Positions 11,956-24,639 are shown, numbered from the stretch's first letter. The stretch: 64,000 bases of DNA from Gambelia wislizenii (GCA_030847615.1 JAUMIR010000012.1:1295501-1359500), one strand, 5' to 3'. Made by a program: numbers and translations. The notes: generated by a model not told the origin, from the letters alone.

Positions 11956-12309
11956 AAAAAACCTGGAGGAGAAAAGTTTGGAAACCGTTCATCGGTACCA
12001 TAAGAATGATAACAACGAAATCAAGGATAATAAACAACAATAATACTACTTTATTGCTATTTATTCGATTTTTACAGAATTATTAATATTATTAATAATC
12101 ATTATTATTTTATTGTTATTAATTATTATTAATATTAATTCCATTTTTAAATAAACAGTAAAAGCCATCTGACCTTGCAACAATAATTGTGTGTCAGACC
12201 TATTTTTTTGACTCGTTATCAGTTGTTAAATGCAATGCTTTCTCTTAATTTTATAATTAATGCAATGGTGTATGGTTTTAAAAGATTGTTATTTTTATTT
12301 TTAACCTGC

Positions 12310-12605
12310 AGTTGATACAATGGGACAGTCCTAATTTATCCTCTGTCATCCAGGTTTTTTTTTCAGCTGCTTTTAAAATGTCCCAGTTTTTCTTCTCCTC
12401 CATCCTTCCCATATTTCAATTTTTGCAAACTGCTTTCAAAATGCAAAAGTAGCATGCACTCCATTAACTCAGCAGGAGGGACAGAGAAGGGGCCCGAGTC
12501 TTGCCCTTCCCAGGAGGCTCAGGCAAAAGCAAACTGCTGCACCTTCTTCCCAGCGTGTCTGTCCTTCCTCATCCATTTTTGATCATGCTCTTATGTGGCT
12601 TGGCC
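12310..12605 (+). repeat. Unclassified interspersed repeat, family A
   Basis: Shares extended similarity with 46,284-46,615 (plus) and with 18,760-19,080 and 40,140-40,430 (minus). Common landmarks are 'gggacagtcc', 'cagctgcttttaaaatgt' and 'caggcaaaagcaaactgctg'. No ORF or clear terminal repeat is visible. The order and truncation vary between copies. Confidence 0.65.
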
Positions 12606-12609
12606 ATAT

Positions 12610-12780
12610 AATAATACTACTAATAAAATTTATTTATCCTCCACCCCTCTGCTTAAAAACAATCAGGGCGGCTTCCAACAATTAAAACGCTACAATGCCA
12701 ACTAAAAGCACCACCCACCCCCACCCTCCCCCATAAAAAGACATTAAACAGTATAAAATTAAAACCACCTAACTAAAACC
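12610..12780 (-). repeat. L2-like LINE 3' end
   Basis: Read on the minus strand this resembles the 3' end of the L2-like element at 42,425-42,978 (gccgccctgatt..., then a pyrimidine/ATT tail). It is short and decayed. Confidence 0.5.
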
Positions 12781-12784
12781 ACAG

Positions 12785-13240
12785 GAACCAGGAGCCAAGG
12801 CAAAGGCTGGCTGGCTGGTTGGCTTGGCCTGCGCATTGCCATTCAATTTCATAACCTTCATTTTATTGTCTCTTGGTAGTGGCCATGGGTCAGGAGCCAA
12901 AGCAAAGGCTGGCTTGGCCTACGCATTGCCATTTGATTTCAAAACATTCATGTTATTTGTCTCTTGGTAGTGGCCATGGGTCAGGAGCCAAGGCAAAGGC
13001 TGGCTGGCTTGGCCTGCGCATTGCCATTCGATTTCAAAACATTCATGTTATTTGTCTCTTGGTAGTGGCCATGGGTCAGGAGCCAAGGCAAAGGCTGGCT
13101 GGCTGGCTTGGCCTGCGCATTGCCATTCGATTTCAAAACATTCATGTTATTGACTCTTGGTAGTGGCATGGGTCAGGAGCCAAGACAAAGGCTGGCTGGC
13201 TGGCTGGCTTGGCCTGCGCATTGCCATTCAATCCACTCCA
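12785..13240. repeat. Tandem repeat, 91-98-bp unit, five copies
   Basis: The unit contains 'caggagccaaggcaaagg', a CTGG run, 'cctgcgcattgcc' and 'ctcttggtagtggccatg'. Landmark GGCCATGGG occurs at 12881, 12972 and 13067, then GGCATGGG at 13165, giving 91, 95 and 98-bp steps. The CTGG run grows by one unit per copy from copy 2 to copy 5. It lies between CLEC16A and DEXI. Confidence 0.92.
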
Positions 13241-13609
13241 GCCACAAGAAGCAGAAGAAAAGTCTTACCTCCCGTTCCAGTGCCTCTGAGGGAGGGTTTA
13301 ATGGATGGTATAATTGTATTATTATTATTATTATTATTACGTGTTGTTATTATTACTAAGGTTTTAAATCTTAAGTTAAAACATGGGGGACCATGGCAAC
13401 AAAAGATATTTAAAGTGGTCCTTGGTAAAGAAAAACTGAAGAGCCACTGATATAAGTAAACAATGTATAAAGGCTAGTATACATATGAGTAAAACTTAAG
13501 GTTAGCTAATTTTAGTGAAAAAACTTATTAATGTGAGACAATAAGAAGGTGGGGAGAGATTATGGAAGAAACTGCTTTAGCCCCATGGATTCAATGGATC
13601 AAAAAATTT

Positions 13610-13742
13610 ATTATTGTTTTAAGGGGTGGGTGGGTTAGGGTATTAATGTAATTATGGGATTTTTTATGATGTAAGCCGCCCCGATTGCGTTGCAGAGGGG
13701 TGGGATAGAAATAAATTTTATTATTATTATTATTATTATTAA
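13610..13742 (+). repeat. L2-like LINE 3' end with (ATT)n tail
   Basis: Matches the terminus of the longer copy at 42,425-42,978: 'aaggggtgggtgggttaggg', 'gattgcgttgcagaggggtg' and a (TTA)n tail. Confidence 0.8.
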
Positions 13743-14264
13743 CTCTAGTTTGGCCTAGCAGTTGATTTAGGCACATTATTTCTCATTTTCTCCCCTTTCC
13801 TGCCAGGACTCATGGCCGGGCATTAAGTCATCATTTTTACATTATTTTCTGCTAATATCTCGAAGGTTCAGGAGCTGCCACCCAGCATTTTTCTCATTCG
13901 AAATGCAACATTTTCCCTTCAGCAAAGGGATTCACAATCCCTAATAAGTTAAAGAAAGAAAGGGAGAGTTTGAAAGGGGCGAAGCAAACATTTTTTTTTA
14001 AATGCACATTATAAACACATTCTGTTTATAATCAATAAATATATTTAAGGTAATGGAGTGGAAGGAGAACTGCCCCGTCATCATTATCATTTTTTTTTAC
14101 CAGGCTCATCCATTTCTTTTTTCTTTTTAAAGAGCAACTAACCTGCCTGCTTTGCAGAAATTAAAAAGGAGAGAAGGCTTTTTCTTTTTTGGCTCCACAT
14201 GGGGAGGGCAAAAACCAAACAAACCCTATTACAATTTGCATCATCGGTTCCTCTGTGTTTGTTC

Positions 14265-14748
14265 CACTGCAGGGCGATGCACTCCCATCATCCTGCATTT
14301 TATTGAACTGCTAGTCTTGGATACTGTCATGCTGGAGTTCCCATCATCCTGCCTGCAGGGCGATGCACTCCCATCATCCTGCATTTTATTGAACTGCTTG
14401 TCCTGGATACTGTCATGCTGGAGTTCCCATCATCCTGCCTGCAGGGCGATGCACTCCCATCATCCTGCATTTTATTGAACTGCTAGTCTTCGATACTGTC
14501 ATGCTGGAGTTCCCATCATCCTGCCTGCAGGGCGATGCACTCCCATCATCCTGCATTTTATTGAACTGCTTGTCTTGGATACTGTCATGCTGGAGTTCCC
14601 ATCATCCTGCCTGCAGGGCGATGCACTCCCATCATCCTGCTTTTTATTGAACCGCTGGTCTTAGATACTGTCATGCTGGAGTTCCCATCATCCTGCCTGC
14701 AGGGCGATGCACTCCCATCATCCTGCATTTTACTGAACCGCTGGTCTT
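14265..14748. repeat. 86-bp tandem array, six copies
   Basis: Landmark AGGGCGATGC occurs at 14271, 14357, 14443, 14529, 14615 and 14701, an exact 86-bp period. Each unit contains 'cccatcatcctgc' twice. Copies differ by a few substitutions. It lies about 200 bp upstream of the DEXI CpG island. Confidence 0.95.
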
Positions 14749-14842
14749 AGGTACATTAACCCACAACAAGCAAGTAAACAGATAAACAATATACAACAAA
14801 GCATAGAAAAACACACACACACACATCAAAATTATTATTATT

Positions 14843-14874
14843 ATGCGAAGAAAAGCCAGAGAGAGATTTAATAT
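14843..14874 (+). repeat. Extremely truncated LINE 3' end
   Basis: Only the terminal ~30 bp of the zinc-finger-tailed LINE family is present (GCGAAGAAAAGCCAGAGAGA), followed by an ATT-rich tail. Confidence 0.6.
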
Positions 14875-14949
14875 CATTATCATTATTATTGAGAGGCACC
14901 CCCGTTTCCCTCCCCTCTCCATATGAGATTTGGCAGCTGCTGGCCTACC

Positions 14950-15400
14950 TTGCAGGGCTGTTTGGCAACCTTTCCTGGGACCTCTCCCCTCCGTCCCCTT
15001 CAGCTGTCAGTCACCTTCTCCCCCAGCCAATCCGCGCTCTGGAGAGGCGGGCCTTCGGGGGCCAGCCCCGCCCAGCTGTGGCTTCTTTTTTCTTTGCAAG
15101 GCGGCCGCGTGCACGCGGAGGCGTCGGGGGCGCGCGCGGTGCTGGAGCTCGGATGCAGCCAAGCCAGAAGCCCGAGAGCCTTGGCCGGGGGAGGGGGCTG
15201 TTCAATCCAGGAGGCCTTGGGGTGGGTGGGTGGATTTGAACCCTGAGCCTTTGGCCTGAAGGAGGAGGAGGAGGAGGAAGAAGAGGAGGGGGTTCTCCTT
15301 ATTTTCCCTTTTTTCTTTTGCAAGAGGGGCCATGCCTTTGCAAAGCCCCCACCCGCCTCCCTAGGGCTGCGCAGCCTCGGGCAGAGGTCTCTCCAAGGTG
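14950..15400 (+). promoter_or_regulatory. DEXI: CpG island / presumed DEXI promoter and first exon
   Basis: GC- and CpG-rich block about 0.5-0.9 kb upstream of the DEXI reading frame, on the side expected for its promoter. A GGA run lies at 15,260-15,290. No exon/donor pair could be fixed, so exon 1 remains unplaced. Confidence 0.55.
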
Positions 15401-15809
15401 GGTGGGGGGGTGAGGTTTTGGGTCTGGGGGTGGAGAGGTGAGGAGGGGGGCTCCCAGTCCTGGAGGGGGGGTTGCACCAGGTTGCTCAGGGAGTTTCCTT
15501 GCAAAAGTCTCTCCTCCCCCCCAACCCCAAATCCTTTCCTGCTTTTTGAGGTTATTTCCTCACCCAGGAAAGGGGAAAGTGGGGGGTCTGGTCTGGCTAG
15601 AAAGGGGGTCTGCCCTATGCATGGGGAGGGAGCCGAGTTTGGGAACTCTTGCACCCTCTTCTTCTGCCTCTGAAGATTTTTCTCCACATTATTGAGGGGA
15701 ATTTGGATTTGGACCCCCCCCACTCAAATACCCCCTTCCCCTCTCATCCTCCCCAGTGGCCAGCCTTAGGTTCCTTCGTGCCAAGCCAGCTTAAACCCTC
15801 CATGGATGA

Positions 15810-16115
<306 letters not shown>

Positions 16116-16900
16116 AAGCCAGGCCGGAGCAGGCCCACGGAGGAGGACGAAACCTGGATGAGAAGCCAAGGAGAGGACCCGGCTAGTCTCCAAGGAAGGG
16201 ACCCGGGCACCAGGCCTCCAGATGCGGCCACTAGACTGGGATGCGCCTTCTTCGGCCCTTGCCGGACCCGAGCTTGGATGGTGGCCCCTGCGTCGCGGAC
16301 TTGGAGGGGAGAAGGCCAGAAATGGCCCACCCACTCACCCTTTCCGGGGTAGAAAGGGTGGGCCAGAACAGCCCGGGCATCTTGGTGGCTTTGCCAATGC
16401 ATCTCAGGGAACAGGGTGGGTGTGTTTGCAATTTGGGGAGAGGGTCGCTGCAGACTTTGGGAACCTTGAGTTGAAAGATGGGGCAGAGAGACAGACAGTG
16501 TGGAGGGAAGCAGGATCCGGGCGACTCCGCACCACCACGGAGGAATGGACCGTACATGGGTGCCCCGTTTTGGGTGTTGACGTAAGTGCTGTTTTCTGGC
16601 TTCAGTGGCCAGAGATGGAAAACATTCATTTAAACACTGTGGGTGGGACTGGGATTTTGGAGTGGGAGCACCTTTGAGGTTAGGCCCATGTGCATGTTTC
16701 TGACCGGATGACCCTTCTGCAGTGGTTGGTTTGCACAGGACGGCAGAATCAAAAGTGATACCCTAAGAGGCCATCTAGTCCAACCCCCTTGGGGGGTGGA
16801 TGGGAGAAGGCATCGAACCCCAGTCCAATAAATTAACCCTTCTTTCCTCTTTGCAAATTACCCCTCAAATCTCTTCTCCTTCTTTCCCTCCCCACCCCAA
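16116..16900 (+). other. DEXI: Presumed DEXI 3' UTR
   Basis: Non-coding sequence after the DEXI stop, GC-rich at first. A candidate AATAAA lies at 16827-16832, but it directly follows a short antisense CR1-like scrap (about 16,745-16,800), so the signal may be repeat-derived. The poly-A site is unproven. Confidence 0.4.
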
Positions 16901-18243
16901 ATGGCATTATATTAACATCATTCCAATGACATCTTCTTTAATACACAGACAGCGAGGAAATTTATCAGCAGAAAATCCCCATGAGCAGAAAAAGGGCAGG
17001 CGGAGGAAAAGAGGACATATAAATATATGTGTGTGAGTGTGTGTGTGATGCAAATACATATATTGTATACATTTGTGCCTGTATTTATAGTTGTTATAGG
17101 TGTATGCGTGCTTATGTGTATGGATGGATGGCTATACATATACATACTGGCATGTTTAGGCCTCTCTCTTGTTCTCTTTGTTCGATTGCAGTTATGAGCA
17201 TAATGAGCTTTTTTTAAAAAAAATTATACTGATTTATATTAAGTGCTTTTAGGAGCAGACTCTCATGTAATTAGAAAATTGAGGCTCAGTGACTTGTCTC
17301 TCTAAATCCAGGTCAAATGGGGGAAAAAATCCCCACTGGCTGTTAGTTCAGTTGTCCATGGCAAATCCATCCCATACGCTCTCCAAAATCCTTCACCTCC
17401 AGCAGATGTGAGAATGGTGAATCCGATCCTTCACTGACTCACTCGGGCATGATTTCTATAGCAAGGAGGCCATAGAAATCAGCACTGGCATGTCCCAGTT
17501 TAACCATTTCCCTTTATTCTGGTCTCTTTCCTCCCACCCAGCTGCAGTCCTCTCCATGTTTGCTCCTTATGTTCAGTGGACATTACTCCCAGGTAAATGG
17601 GCTTAGGGTTGCAACCTTAGCCATCCTTCTGTGCTGAGAGATTTTTGGGGTGTCGTTCTGGGAGATACAGAGTCTAGTCCTCAATGAGTCATGCAACCAA
17701 CTCATTCTCTCTCTTTCTCAGTCTGGCCTACCTTGCAGGGTTGTCGTGATAGATTTGGGGAGGAGCAGTGTGTATCACTTTGAGCTTGCATCTTTGATTG
17801 CATGTGCACCTACTTTTGTACTGTGGTTGCAAGTTCAAATCCTACCATTTTTCTTGGAAGGTATGGATAACCTTTGCATTGGCTTCTAATCTGTATTATC
17901 TCCCATATCTGAGGCAAGGTGTTGGAGTATAACCCTTCCTGAGGCATCCCAAGAATCCTTCTGGATCTGACCAAAGGCCTACCTAGCCTGGCCACAACTC
18001 TGGCTAAGGTTTGCTAAGGGGTACCCAGTGTAACACAGTCTGACCCACACTTCGACTGATGCTCTGCCGCTCGAAAATAGCACACAGTGGCTTCTGTGAA
18101 AATCAACAATGGCAGCTTCGGCCATTTCATCACCTGCAAAGCCTGTCCCCGGGCACATCCGACCAATCACATTTCGACTTTTGGGATGTTCCCCAATTTG
18201 AATCAGTTGTTCAAATGGGCTGGAATGCGCATTTCTGCATATA

Positions 18244-18474
18244 CAGTTGTCCCTCCACATTCACGGATTTGACATTCACGGATTTGAGTATTCACGGCTT
18301 GAAAAATATTCTTAAAAAAATAACAATCCTAATAGTAAACCTTGATTTTGCCATCTTATATAAGGGACACCATTTTGCTCTGCCATTGCATATAATGGGA
18401 CTTGAGTATTCACGGATTTGGGTATTCACGGGGGGTCCTGGAACCAAACCCCAGCGAATGTGAAGGGACAACTG
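18244..18474. mobile_element. Tigger/pogo-like MITE, full length
   Basis: 231-bp element with terminal inverted repeats CAGTTGTCCCTCCACATTC and its near-complement ending GGGACAACTG, flanked by TA on both sides as for Tc1/mariner-type insertions. The core 'ttttgccatcttatataagg' is shared with the copies at 44.2, 49.6 and 63.7 kb. No transposase frame. Confidence 0.85.
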
Positions 18475-18619
18475 TATATATATATATATATTTAAAAACT
18501 TTGCAATAATTATCATGAAGTACTTGGACTTTTTGGCCCCCCTCCTTTTGAATATGGCGAATTGCTGCAGGAGTTCATCTGGACAAAAGATATTCCCCTT
18601 AGAGAATTTTTTTTCACCA

Positions 18620-18750
18620 TCTAGACAATACCTGAGAGAGTGTGACTTGCCCGAGGTCACCCAGTGGGTTTCCATGGCCGAGCAGGGATTCGAACCCTGG
18701 TCTCCTAAGTCCTGGTACGTTGCTCAAACCACTACACCATGCAACCTCAT
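18620..18750 (-). repeat. tRNA-headed SINE, partial
   Basis: Inverted copy of the SINE head: 'cacccagtgggtttccatgg', then GGGATTCGAACCCTGG at about 18,685 (the complement-type B box), then 'gctcaaaccactacacc'. Confidence 0.75.
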
Positions 18751-18759
18751 TTTTTCAGC

Positions 18760-19350
18760 TGCTTTTAAAAATGCCCCAACTTCTCTCTTTTCCTTATGCT
18801 TTTCTCCTTTGTGCTCAGCTTGCTTCCATTGCTTGCCTGTTGCTCCTCAAAACTTTTACCATCTCGGCCACACTCTGATGTTGCTTGGCCTCATGTTTAA
18901 ATTTTGCAAATGAAAACTGGGACACATGCGGGCAAAGCAAAATTAGCATGGGGTCAAGATGCCAAAAGTTATAAATGAGGAAGAATGCCCAAGCCAGGAG
19001 GGACTGCAGCAGTTTGCTTTTGCCTGAGTCTACAGGGAAGGGCAAGATTCTGCCCTGTCCTCACGCCTGTTCGCTCCACCCGAGTTAATTGTATACAAAC
19101 TACTTTTTTTAATTATAATTTTTACAAATAATTGATTACTTAAAATATTGACTTCCCCTGTAAAGCCAATCAAAGAGTTTTTCCTTGCAAACTACTTTTT
19201 GCACTTTGAACTCAGTTTGCAGCAATTGAAGTGAGCTGAGGACGAAGGAGGAGAGAGAAACCAGGACATTTTAAAAGCCGCTGAAAAGGTGGGACAGCAG
19301 AGAGTTAATCAGTATTGTCCCTTCCAAATCAGGACAGTTGTAGGGTATGT
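18760..19350 (-). repeat. Unclassified interspersed repeat, family A
   Basis: Minus-strand relative of 12,310-12,605. It contains 'gcagcagtttgcttttgcctg' (19,007-19,027) and 'gggaagggcaagatt', and is interrupted by AT-rich sequence around 19,100-19,190. Confidence 0.6.
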
Positions 19351-20359
19351 GTTTTTATATCCATGCAAAGTATGCAGTTTTCTTGCAGCTTGTGTTGGAG
19401 AACATACTGGGGGAACGGTAACTTCTGGATCGGATTTGCTTATCACTTTCAACAGCACCAGATACGTTTAGATTGACTCCACATTGCAACTGACTGATTC
19501 CTAAGAGTGCAACCTCTCCGTTCTGCCCAATTGAGAATGTGTTACTCTAAGGGATAACTATTTCCCAAATAATGTTCTCTTCTCTTTCTTCTTTTAAATT
19601 CAGATTTACGCAAGATTGTGACACATGCGAAAACGAAGCTGAGATATCCCGGTCAGGAACACCATGGGACAAGATGGCATGATCTTGGAACAGTGCAAAA
19701 GGAAAGGTTTTGCAACTTGCTGGGTTCCCCAAGAGGGTTGATACTCAGGGTTTAAACCTGGCTTTCTCCTCCTCTTCCTCTTCCATTGCTTGGGGTGTTA
19801 TCAAGGGTTTTGCCATGATTCTGTACAGGGACTGATTCTGGACATTGTCAGGATTTGCTTAGAGCTTCAAGAAGGGCTTCCAGATTGAAGAAATAAAAAT
19901 CCACTTGCATTTTGCAAACTTCCAAGGAAAGGGCGAAGAGTCGATTCCAAGGTTTTGAAAGAGGGTGGAGAGCAGCTAAGACCGACTGTGTGGTGGATAG
20001 GAATTCATCACTGGGAAGGAGGGCAATTTGGTTTTAGGGCTGTTGTGAAAAAATTATTGTGAAATCCCATGTTTTCTCGTTATATTCCATGGGATGCTGG
20101 TAAATGTTGCCCATGAGTTATACAACTGCACACAAATTGAATTGGTCACACCAGCTGGGGTGAAGTATCTCCTGTGAGACATTGAATAAAGTCCTTGTTA
20201 GAGCCTGAAAAGTAACTTTAGGAATGCAGATTCTGTTGGGTAGCCCCAGCCAGAGTAAACCCCATTGAATCCGTTGTCAAAAATGAGGCAACACACAAGG
20301 AAATCCCATTGATTCAACAGGTCTGCTGTAGCAGCAATTTACAATAGGAGGCAAGCCTT

Positions 20360-20421
20360 GGACGACAACTCCCAGCATTCCCCAGCGAGTATGGCTTGGG
20401 GATTCTGGGAGTTATAGTCCA
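20360..20421. repeat. Fold-back element, short
   Basis: Arms 'ggacgacaactcccagcatt' and 'gattctgggagttatagtcc' are inverted. Same family as 31,631-31,722. Confidence 0.7.
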
Positions 20422-21507
20422 TAAGGGTGTTTTCCCCACCACCAAGATTTGGCACGCTGGTTTTGAGGGGTTGCTTTAAGGGAGGGAGAACCCTCCTCCT
20501 TAAACCAGGCTGGGAATCATGTGATCCTCCAGATGTTTTTGGACTGCTATGCCCATCATCCCTAGCCAGCACATCAATAGTGAGGAATGCTGGGAGTTGC
20601 AGTCCAAATGACATCTGTAAAGTTTCATGGTTCACACCTCTGCCCTTTTGCACATGGAAAGCTTACAGATGCATTAAAGCATGCCATCCTACCATGCTAG
20701 ATTTCCCGCTGCAGGGAGAGTTTGATAGGGGAACGATTCAAACAAGTCCTTCTCTTGCATGCCTCCTAAGCTGTTGCTCGCTAGCCCACGGCTACTCCAA
20801 TACGCGCTCTTTCTAAACAAGTGGAATCTGCTCTTGTTCAAGCTGCCATGTCCTTCTGCCACGACATTTGCATTTGCTGTTTTTAAAGCTATAGATCAAA
20901 TTGCACTTTCTGAATTATTTTCTGAGCACAGGAAGCTTCAGAAGCCCATTTTGAACCCTCAAAATATTGCCTTTTAAAAAGAAAAACTTTAAAAAAATAA
21001 AAACAAGCATTGCAGGGAACAGTAATTATTTGCTGCACAGTGTTTGGGAGAAGAATCAATTTTCTAAGTATTTTTGTAATTTTGGGAAAGGAAACAAGGG
21101 CCTTGTTAACTGATTATCAGAAATTATTTTGAGGAAAAGAACTGTTTAAATGCAGTTGTTTTGTCAGGGGAAAAAAATGTAAAAAGCAATATGTGAATAA
21201 TCAGCCTATTTCAAATACACGCGTATAAAGGTCAGTTGCTAAGAGTGTGTGTGTTCATTTATGCACAAAAATGGGATTGGTGCCCATGTGACATTTCCAG
21301 CAACAATGGCTACTGTTTGGTTCTTTGCAAAAATCAGGAATGTAATTCTGGTTTTGAAAAATGGTGGATCAGGTTTTCCGTTTCAGTGGCTACTACGTGC
21401 TAGCCGCAATGGCTACGTATATTGCGCAAGGCAGGACCAGTCGATGGGGAACATGAGACGAAAGGACCTGTTGCCCTAACGTCCTACCCAGAGCTAGGAA
21501 AAAACTT

Positions 21508-21576
21508 ACTTTTTTGGACTGTATCTCCCCAGGTCTCCCAGACAGCATTGGGAATTGTAGTCCAAGAAAAGTAACT
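21508..21576. repeat. Fold-back element, short
   Basis: Begins ACTTTTTTGGACTGTATCTC and ends 'attgtagtccaagaaaagt'. It shares both outer ends with the longer palindrome at 31,631. Confidence 0.7.
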
Positions 21577-21739
21577 TTTCAAAGCTTTAGGTTCCTGCCT
21601 GTAAGAACAGAATGCAGAGACAGAGAAGCACATTTTGGTTTAATCTTATTTTCTCTGCTTCTTCCTATGCTTTACAAGGAGTTGTGTGTTAATACAATTT
21701 TGTGTCTCGCTACAATGAATGCCAAATAACAGTTGGAAT

Positions 21740-22410
21740 TGTTAACACTTTCCTCAAATGTTGCACTTCATAAATCTGCACCTCTGATGTAGCTATTTCT
21801 GGAATATTTACATTTCCCAAAGATGTTGCAAGAAATAATTACTTCTAATGTATTTCTGGTACGGTATGTTTAAATTTTCCTAAAACATTGCATTTCAGAA
21901 ATATCTCTCTCCAATGTAGGTATTTCTGGAATATTTACATTTTCCAAAAATGTTGCAAGAAATAGTTACTTCTAATGTATTTCTGGTATGTATAGATTTT
22001 CCTAAAACATTGCATTTCAGAAATATATATCTCCAATGTAGATATTTCTGGAATATTTACATTTCCCAAAAATGTTGCAACTTAGAAATAGTTACTTCTA
22101 ATATATTTCTGGTATGATTAGATTTTCTGAAAACACTGCATTTCAGAAATATATATATCTCCAATGTAGACGTTTCTGAAATATTTACATTATCCAAAAA
22201 TGTTGCAAGAAATAGTTACTTCTAATGTATTTCTGGTATGTTCAGATGTTCTTAAAACATTGCATTTCAGAAATATATATGTCCAATGAGATATTTCTGA
22301 AATATTTACATTTTCCAAAAAATGTTGCAGCTCAGAAATATTTACTTACTATTGCAAGTTTTTATGGTATGTGTTCATTTTCCTCAAATGTTCTGCTACA
22401 GAAATATTTA
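21740..22410. repeat. AT-rich tandem array, ~121-128-bp unit, about five copies
   Basis: Landmark G(G/A)AATATTTACATT occurs at about 21801, 21928, 22050, 22178 and 22299. Each unit carries 'tttctggaatatttacattt', 'gttgcaagaaatagttactt' and 'aaacattgcatttcagaaat'. Copy number and edges are approximate. Confidence 0.88.
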
Positions 22411-23089
22411 AACTATATTTAAACTCCCTCTCCACACACAATTTGTCAGCCCTTGAGGGAAAAAAAAAAGATGGTGACAAAAACTGGAAATATGAGAAAA
22501 CCAAAATAAGAACATCAGAAGTCTCTGGCTGGGTCAGACCGAGGGTTCAGAAAAAATGATCCAGAATTCAGGAAAATTATTTAGGTTTTAGTTTTTGTTT
22601 TTTTTGGAGGAGGGACATCCAACATCTATAATCAGCCAGTGGCCATTTTGGCTAGAGGATTTTTAGAATTGTAGGGTAAAAATGTAACTTTTCCAAGCCC
22701 AGGTCTAGTCTGGCAAGCTGGATCAAATGTTCAAATGGAGAGACCACAAGCACTGCGTGAAGAAGGAAGCCTCCCTGCTCTTTGCTCTCTAGCAACTGGT
22801 ACATAGAGATAGAGTGCTTTAAGACATGGAGGCTCCATCTTTCGCTAACTGTTACTGGCTGTCCATGCACCTTGTGACAATGGAGGATGCACTGTACGAA
22901 ATATGCATTTGGAGCGACACTATCGGCTTTTCCTTATTCAGTTTTTTCAGCTACCATCCCACACACCATTTTTCCAAGCAGGACGCTTACAAAAGAATTA
23001 TGCAAAATGTATCACCTACATTTATTAAAAATTATACAAATTGTACATTTGGTATGAGTGACGAAGGTTACACCACATCTTTCAATTGT

Positions 23090-23440
23090 TACACACCTTC
23101 AAGTTGACTCCATTGTACGCTGACACTTTCCTAAGATCTTCTGAGGAGGTTAGGGCACCATTACCTTCCTCTGAGGCTGAGACAGTGTGACTTGCCATAA
23201 GGTCACCCAGTGAGTTTGCGTGGCTGAGCGGGGATTTGAACCCTAGGCTCCCAGAGCACTCAAAACTGTAACCATGCTTGACTGTAAAGCTTTCTTTAGA
23301 GGAAGTTTCCCACCATGGCCTTCCTCTGAGGCTGAGAGAGTGTGACTTTGCCAAGGTTATCCAATGGGCTTCCATGGCTGAGCAGAGGGGACTTGAACCC
23401 CGGTCCCTCCGAGTGTCAACCCACTATACAACACTGGCTC
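23090..23440 (-). repeat. Two adjacent tRNA-headed SINE copies
   Basis: Two consecutive inverted copies of 'cttcctctgaggctgagaga' at about 23,163 and 23,320, each followed by the 'gtgac...' segment and an inverted B-box-like GGGATTTGAACCC or GGACTTGAACCCC. Confidence 0.7.
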
Positions 23441-23804
23441 TTTTTGCAGGATCTGCTGTCAGATTTTTAAAAGGAAGGCAACCAAACCCTCCTATATACA
23501 AAATTATTTTCTCTTCCTCCACTTGGGGAGTGCATTTATTTCCAGGAGACCGTCATGAATGAAGTCGATCCCAGGATATGCATCGCCATACGGAGTTCGG
23601 TTCCTTCTGAACCAAATGTGGAGACCACGGCTCAAATCTCACGATGGGTCTTCCTCATCCTTGAAGAACCAAATTAAAAAGTGTCAGGTCTTTTGTTCAA
23701 TGCTGTGATGTCAAACACACACACACACAGAGTTTGCTTTCCAGTGAAGTTCTAAACATCACAAAATAGCAACAGAAATGATGATGATGATGATGATGAT
23801 GATT

Positions 23805-24160
23805 TTGTGATACTTTGAACTTCATTTCAAGGGGTTGGACTAGATGGCCCTTGGGATCTCTTCCAACTCTACAGTTCTAAGATTCTATGATTTTGTGAAG
23901 CTTTGAACTTCATTTCAAGGGGGCTGGACTAGATGGCCCTTGGGGTCTCTTCCAACTCTACAGTTCTAAGATTCTATGATTTTGTGAAGCTTTGAACTTC
24001 ATTTCAAGGGGGCTGGACTAGATGGCCCTTGGGGTCTCTTCCAACTCTACAGTTCTAAGATTCTATGATTTTGTGAAGCTTTGAACTTCATTTCAAGGGG
24101 GCTGGACTAGATGGCCCTTGGGGTCTCTTCCAACACAGTGATTCTATGATTTGAAAGAAA
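23805..24160 (+). repeat. CR1 3' end amplified as a 90-bp tandem array
   Basis: Four copies of a 90-bp unit. 'ttgaacttcatttcaagggg' starts near 23,813, 23,903, 23,993 and 24,083. Each unit ends in the CR1 signature 'ctagatggcccttggggtct' plus 'ggattctatgat'-type sequence. A (GAT)n run precedes it at 23,778-23,803. Confidence 0.9.
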
Positions 24161-24639
24161 GTTCTTCTCTTTCGCCTCCTCCTACCCCTCTCACCATTTC
24201 CCAATAACAGATTTATTCAGAATCTATTCTCTTATTTCCCAATAACAGAAGGCTGTTCATTACCCTTCAATTCTACTGCAGTTTTAATGCACAACAGACC
24301 AATTATACAACTTGGTAGCATTAGTCTTTTAAATTCACCTTAGGCTGGCTATAAACTTGGTAAAGAAAGCAAGTATGAGAGCAATCCTAACTAGTGTTGT
24401 TGGGGAGTGATGTAGTCAGGGTGGAAACTTTCCCCCCAAAAAATATTCAACTCAGATTTTAAAAATTTTAATTGGATTTTATAAACAAAAATAAAATAAA
24501 AAGACTACCCCGACAAGATATTGGCTAGTACTATTTCCTAAATTAATAAAAAAAGTCATCTAAAAATTACAAATGATATCCACTTAGATGTTGGATTTAA
24601 TCCCTACCCCCACGGCCATTCCCTTCTCCTTGTGTGTCT

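Noticed and set aside
12873..13169. ORFs through the 91-98-bp array
   Set aside because: The period is not a multiple of three and the frames follow the repeat; no non-repeat coding evidence.
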